A stretch of 16,700 nucleotides of DNA from Microbacteriaceae bacterium (lineage in GTDB: Bacteria > Actinomycetota > Actinomycetes > Actinomycetales > Microbacteriaceae): assembly GCA_022701925.1 (NCBI GenBank), contig JAKONM010000004.1, positions 1 to 16,700 of the forward strand. The letters run 5' to 3'. Both the position numbers and the translations under genes were made by a program. The notes beneath the pieces are model-generated. The model was not told where the DNA came from. It searched no databases and saw only the letters and a list, made by a program, of their open reading frames with translations. Shown here piece after piece: positions 14,550 to 16,700 of this stretch (its first letter is position 1; each line of letters begins with the position of its first letter).

Positions 14550-15482
14550 ATGCGTCGTGCGCTCGCCCTGGACATCGGGGCCACGAAGCTGGGCGTCGCG
14601 GTGATCGGGTCCGACGGGGAGGCCCGCGGGTGGCGCACGGTGCCGACGCTCCGCGACGAGGGGCCGATCCGGGTGGTCGCCCGGCTGTTCGACCTGGCGG
14701 ACGCGGTGGTGGAGGAGCAGGGGCCGGTCGACGTCGTCGGGGTCTCGTGCGGCGGTCCGCTCGACCCGCGGGCGGGCCTGCTGCTCGGCCCGCTGCACCT
14801 GCCGGGCTGGGACCGCGTGCCGATCACGGACCTGGCGGCGCAGCGGTTCGGCCGATCGGCGCACCTGCTGAACGACGCCTCGGCGGGCGCCTGGGCCGAG
14901 CACCGCTTCGGCGCGGCCCGGGGCAGCGGCTCGTCGGTGTACCTGACGCTGTCGAGCGGCATGGGCGGCGGCGCGGTCGTGGACGGCCGCCTGCTGACGG
15001 GCGCCTCGGGCAACGGCGGCGAGCTCGGGCACGTCACGGTGCGGCACGGGGGGCGTCGGTGCCTCTGCGGCCGCTCCGGCTGCGCGGAGGCCTACGTGGC
15101 CGGCACCCGGCAGGCCGCCCGCGTGCGGGAGGCCCTGGCGGCCGGCCGCACCAGCGCGCTGACGGCGGACGCGACCGCTGAGGACGTCGCGCGCCTGGCG
15201 CCCGTCGACGACCTGGCGCGGGAGGTCTGGGACGACGCGGTCGACGCCCTGCGCAGCGCCGTCGTCAGCCTGGTGAACGTGCTGGAGCCCGAGACGGTGG
15301 TGCTGGGCGGCGGACTGACCAGGGCGGGGGACCGCCTGCTCGACCCGGTGCGGCACGCGGTGGCGCAGCAGGCGATGGCGCCGATCGCGCGCATCGTGCG
15401 GGTCGTGCCGGCCGCGCTCGGACCCGCCGTCTGCGCGGTCGGCGCCGGCGCGTGGGCCCTGCAGCAGGAGGAGACCGCATGA
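14550..15482 (+). CDS. ROK-family sugar kinase (canonical, zinc-binding)
   Basis: A protein of 310 residues with every ROK kinase hallmark and no helix-turn-helix: phosphate loop DIGATKLG (8-15), NDASAGAWAE (108-117) with catalytic D109, SSGMGGGAV (135-143), GELGH (157-161) with the sugar/zinc His161, the zinc loop CLCGRSGCAE (171-180) with C171, C173 and C178, and the adenosine loop VVLGGGLTRAG (250-260). Such enzymes phosphorylate glucose, mannose, fructose or amino sugars with ATP. Its TGA overlaps the start of the GH38 mannosidase as ATGA, so the most economical guess is that it phosphorylates the mannose or mannoside-derived sugar released by that enzyme. The ATG at 14550 has no strong ribosome site, only a weak CAGG. 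Substrate is inferred; kinase activity is likely. Confidence 0.88.
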   Translation: MRRALALDIGATKLGVAVIGSDGEARGWRTVPTLRDEGPIRVVARLFDLADAVVEEQGPVDVVGVSCGGPLDPRAGLLLGPLHLPGWDRVPITDLAAQRFGRSAHLLNDASAGAWAEHRFGAARGSGSSVYLTLSSGMGGGAVVDGRLLTGASGNGGELGHVTVRHGGRRCLCGRSGCAEAYVAGTRQAARVREALAAGRTSALTADATAEDVARLAPVDDLAREVWDDAVDALRSAVVSLVNVLEPETVVLGGGLTRAGDRLLDPVRHAVAQQAMAPIARIVRVVPAALGPAVCAVGAGAWALQQEETA

Positions 15483-16700
15483 CCGAGCAGCGTCCGCCCG
15501 CCTCCCCGCGCCGCAGGGTGCACCTGGTCGGCAACTCCCACCTGGACCTGGTGTGGCTGTGGCCCTGGCAGGAGGCGTACCAGGAGGCGCGCGCGACCTT
15601 CGCCTCCGTGCTCGACCGCATGGACGAGTACGACGACTTCGTCTTCACCTGCGACCAGGTCGTGCTGCTGGCGTGGGTCGAGGAGCAGGACCCCGCGCTG
15701 TTCGAGCGCATCCGGGCCCGGGTGCACGAGGGCCGCTGGGTGAACACGGGCGGCTGGTGGGTGGAGCCGGACTGCAACATCCCGTCGGGGGAGTCCCTGG
15801 CCCGGCAGGGGCTGCACGGCCAGCGCTTCCTCGCGTCGCGCTTCGGCAGGCCGGCGACCGCCGGCATGAACGCCGACCCGTTCGGGCACGCGGGCACGAT
15901 CCCGCAGATCCTGCGCGGGCAGCGGATGGGCTCCTACTCGTTCCTGCGCCCGATGGCCCACGAGATGGACCTGCCGGCGAGCCTCTTCCGCTGGGTCGCG
16001 CCGGACGGCAGCGCGGTCGCCGCCCACCGCATCCCGTTCGAGTACCAGACCGCCTGGACCAGCGTGGACCGGCACCTGGAGAAGGCGATCGCCGAGCTGC
16101 CGCCGGGCGACGAGGACCTGATGGTCTTCTTCGGCGTGGGGGACCACGGCGGCGGGCCGACGAAGGCCGAGATCGAGACGGTGCACCGGTTCGACGCGAT
16201 GGGCAGCTTCGGCGAGCTGCGCCTGTCGTCGCCGCCCGCGTACTTCGCCGAGGTCGTCGGGGACGACGGCCTGGCGGCGCTGCCCGAGGTGCGCGGCGAC
16301 CTGCAGCACCACGCGCCGGGCTGCTACTCCGCCCACTCGCAGGTGAAGATCTGGATGCGCCGCGCCGAGTCGGCGGTGCTGGTGGCGGAGCGCTGGGCGG
16401 CGGTGGCGGGGCTCACGAACGGTCCGGCGGCGCCGCGGGAGGAGCTGGCGCACGCGTGGCGGCAGGTGCTGCTGAACCAGTTCCACGACGTGCTGCCGGG
16501 CACCGCCATCGCCGCCGGCTACGACGACGCGCGCGACCAGCTGGGGGAGGCGACCGCGATCGCGAAGCGGATCACCGCGCGGTCGCAGAACGTGCTGGCG
16601 AGCCGCATCGGGATCCCGCTCGATGCTGCGACGCAGCCCGTGGTCGTGTTCAACCCGCACCCGTGGCCCGTGCGGGCGGACGTGGAGCTGCACCTCGGCG
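15479..16700 (+). CDS. GH38 family alpha-mannosidase, N-terminal part (runs off right edge)
   Basis: I translated this frame directly: 407 residues are visible with no stop, roughly half of a usual bacterial GH38 enzyme. It shows the GH38 active site: HLD (H21, D23, zinc ligands), NADPFGHAG with D133 as the likely nucleophile and zinc ligand, GVGDHGGGPT (219-228) and NQFHDVLPGT (333-342) with H336 as the probable fourth zinc ligand. VVFNPHPWPV (389-398) then opens the region leading to the C-terminal beta domains. There is no signal peptide, so it acts in the cytoplasm on imported or recycled alpha-mannosides. AGGAGGAG at 15466-15473 precedes the ATG by 5 nt, and the start overlaps the ROK kinase stop (ATGA), so the two are coupled. 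Fold and catalytic class are sure; the linkage specificity cannot be read from sequence. Confidence 0.93.
   Translation, partial: MTEQRPPASPRRRVHLVGNSHLDLVWLWPWQEAYQEARATFASVLDRMDEYDDFVFTCDQVVLLAWVEEQDPALFERIRARVHEGRWVNTGGWWVEPDCNIPSGESLARQGLHGQRFLASRFGRPATAGMNADPFGHAGTIPQILRGQRMGSYSFLRPMAHEMDLPASLFRWVAPDGSAVAAHRIPFEYQTAWTSVDRHLEKAIAELPPGDEDLMVFFGVGDHGGGPTKAEIETVHRFDAMGSFGELRLSSPPAYFAEVVGDDGLAALPEVRGDLQHHAPGCYSAHSQVKIWMRRAESAVLVAERWAAVAGLTNGPAAPREELAHAWRQVLLNQFHDVLPGTAIAAGYDDARDQLGEATAIAKRITARSQNVLASRIGIPLDAATQPVVVFNPHPWPVRADVELHLG

Noticed and set aside
15092..16693. A 533-codon minus-strand frame antisense to the GH38 gene
   Set aside because: The plus strand encodes intact GH38 catalytic motifs. 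The antisense translation lacks motifs and has shadow composition.

Overview
The window is very GC-rich, compact bacterial DNA with frequent GTG starts, short gene gaps and stop/start overlaps. These features and the families present point to a high-GC actinobacterium, perhaps Micrococcales/Microbacteriaceae; the phylum-level guess is firm, the family-level guess is weak. No rRNA, tRNA, CRISPR array, insertion sequence or phage gene was seen.

Left part (1-7599). The 3' end of an unrecognised plus-strand gene converges on, and overlaps by 80 bp, a long minus-strand gene for a TM0106-type protein (Cas4/RecB-like nuclease, RNase H-like exonuclease and UPF1/Dna2-like SF1 helicase). Behind it, also on the minus strand, are a sugar porter overlapping a small Dabb-domain gene by ATGA, a strong hairpin, and a 14-helix DHA2-type efflux transporter.

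Right part (7819-16700, all plus strand). This is a carbohydrate island. A DeoR/AgaR-type repressor and a divergent ROK kinase lead a tight set: kbaZ/gatZ-like, agaS-like (GTGA overlap), a BadF/NAGK-type kinase (3 bp gap), and then, beyond a palindrome, an EamA/DMT permease. After a repeat-rich 153-bp spacer come a DUF1905 gene, a canonical ROK kinase and, overlapping it by ATGA, a cytoplasmic GH38 alpha-mannosidase that runs off the right edge.

How it may work together (inference). AgaS converts galactosamine-6-phosphate to tagatose-6-phosphate, and KbaZ belongs to the tagatose-6-P/tagatose-1,6-bisphosphate step. With no PTS gene in the window, the sugar would enter through a permease (the DMT protein is the best candidate) and be phosphorylated inside by the BadF-type or ROK kinase. 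Absent from the window are KbaY/GatY, an AgaA/NagA deacetylase and a PfkB-type tagatose-6-P kinase. The GH38 plus ROK pair looks like a second module that trims mannosides and phosphorylates the released sugar. Short motifs shared by the deoR, kbaZ and sugar-porter upstream regions hint at a common regulon. The most unusual non-coding structure is at 14069-14167: a 47-nt near-perfect hairpin that appears to interrupt an array of GCGGATCCGC palindromes.
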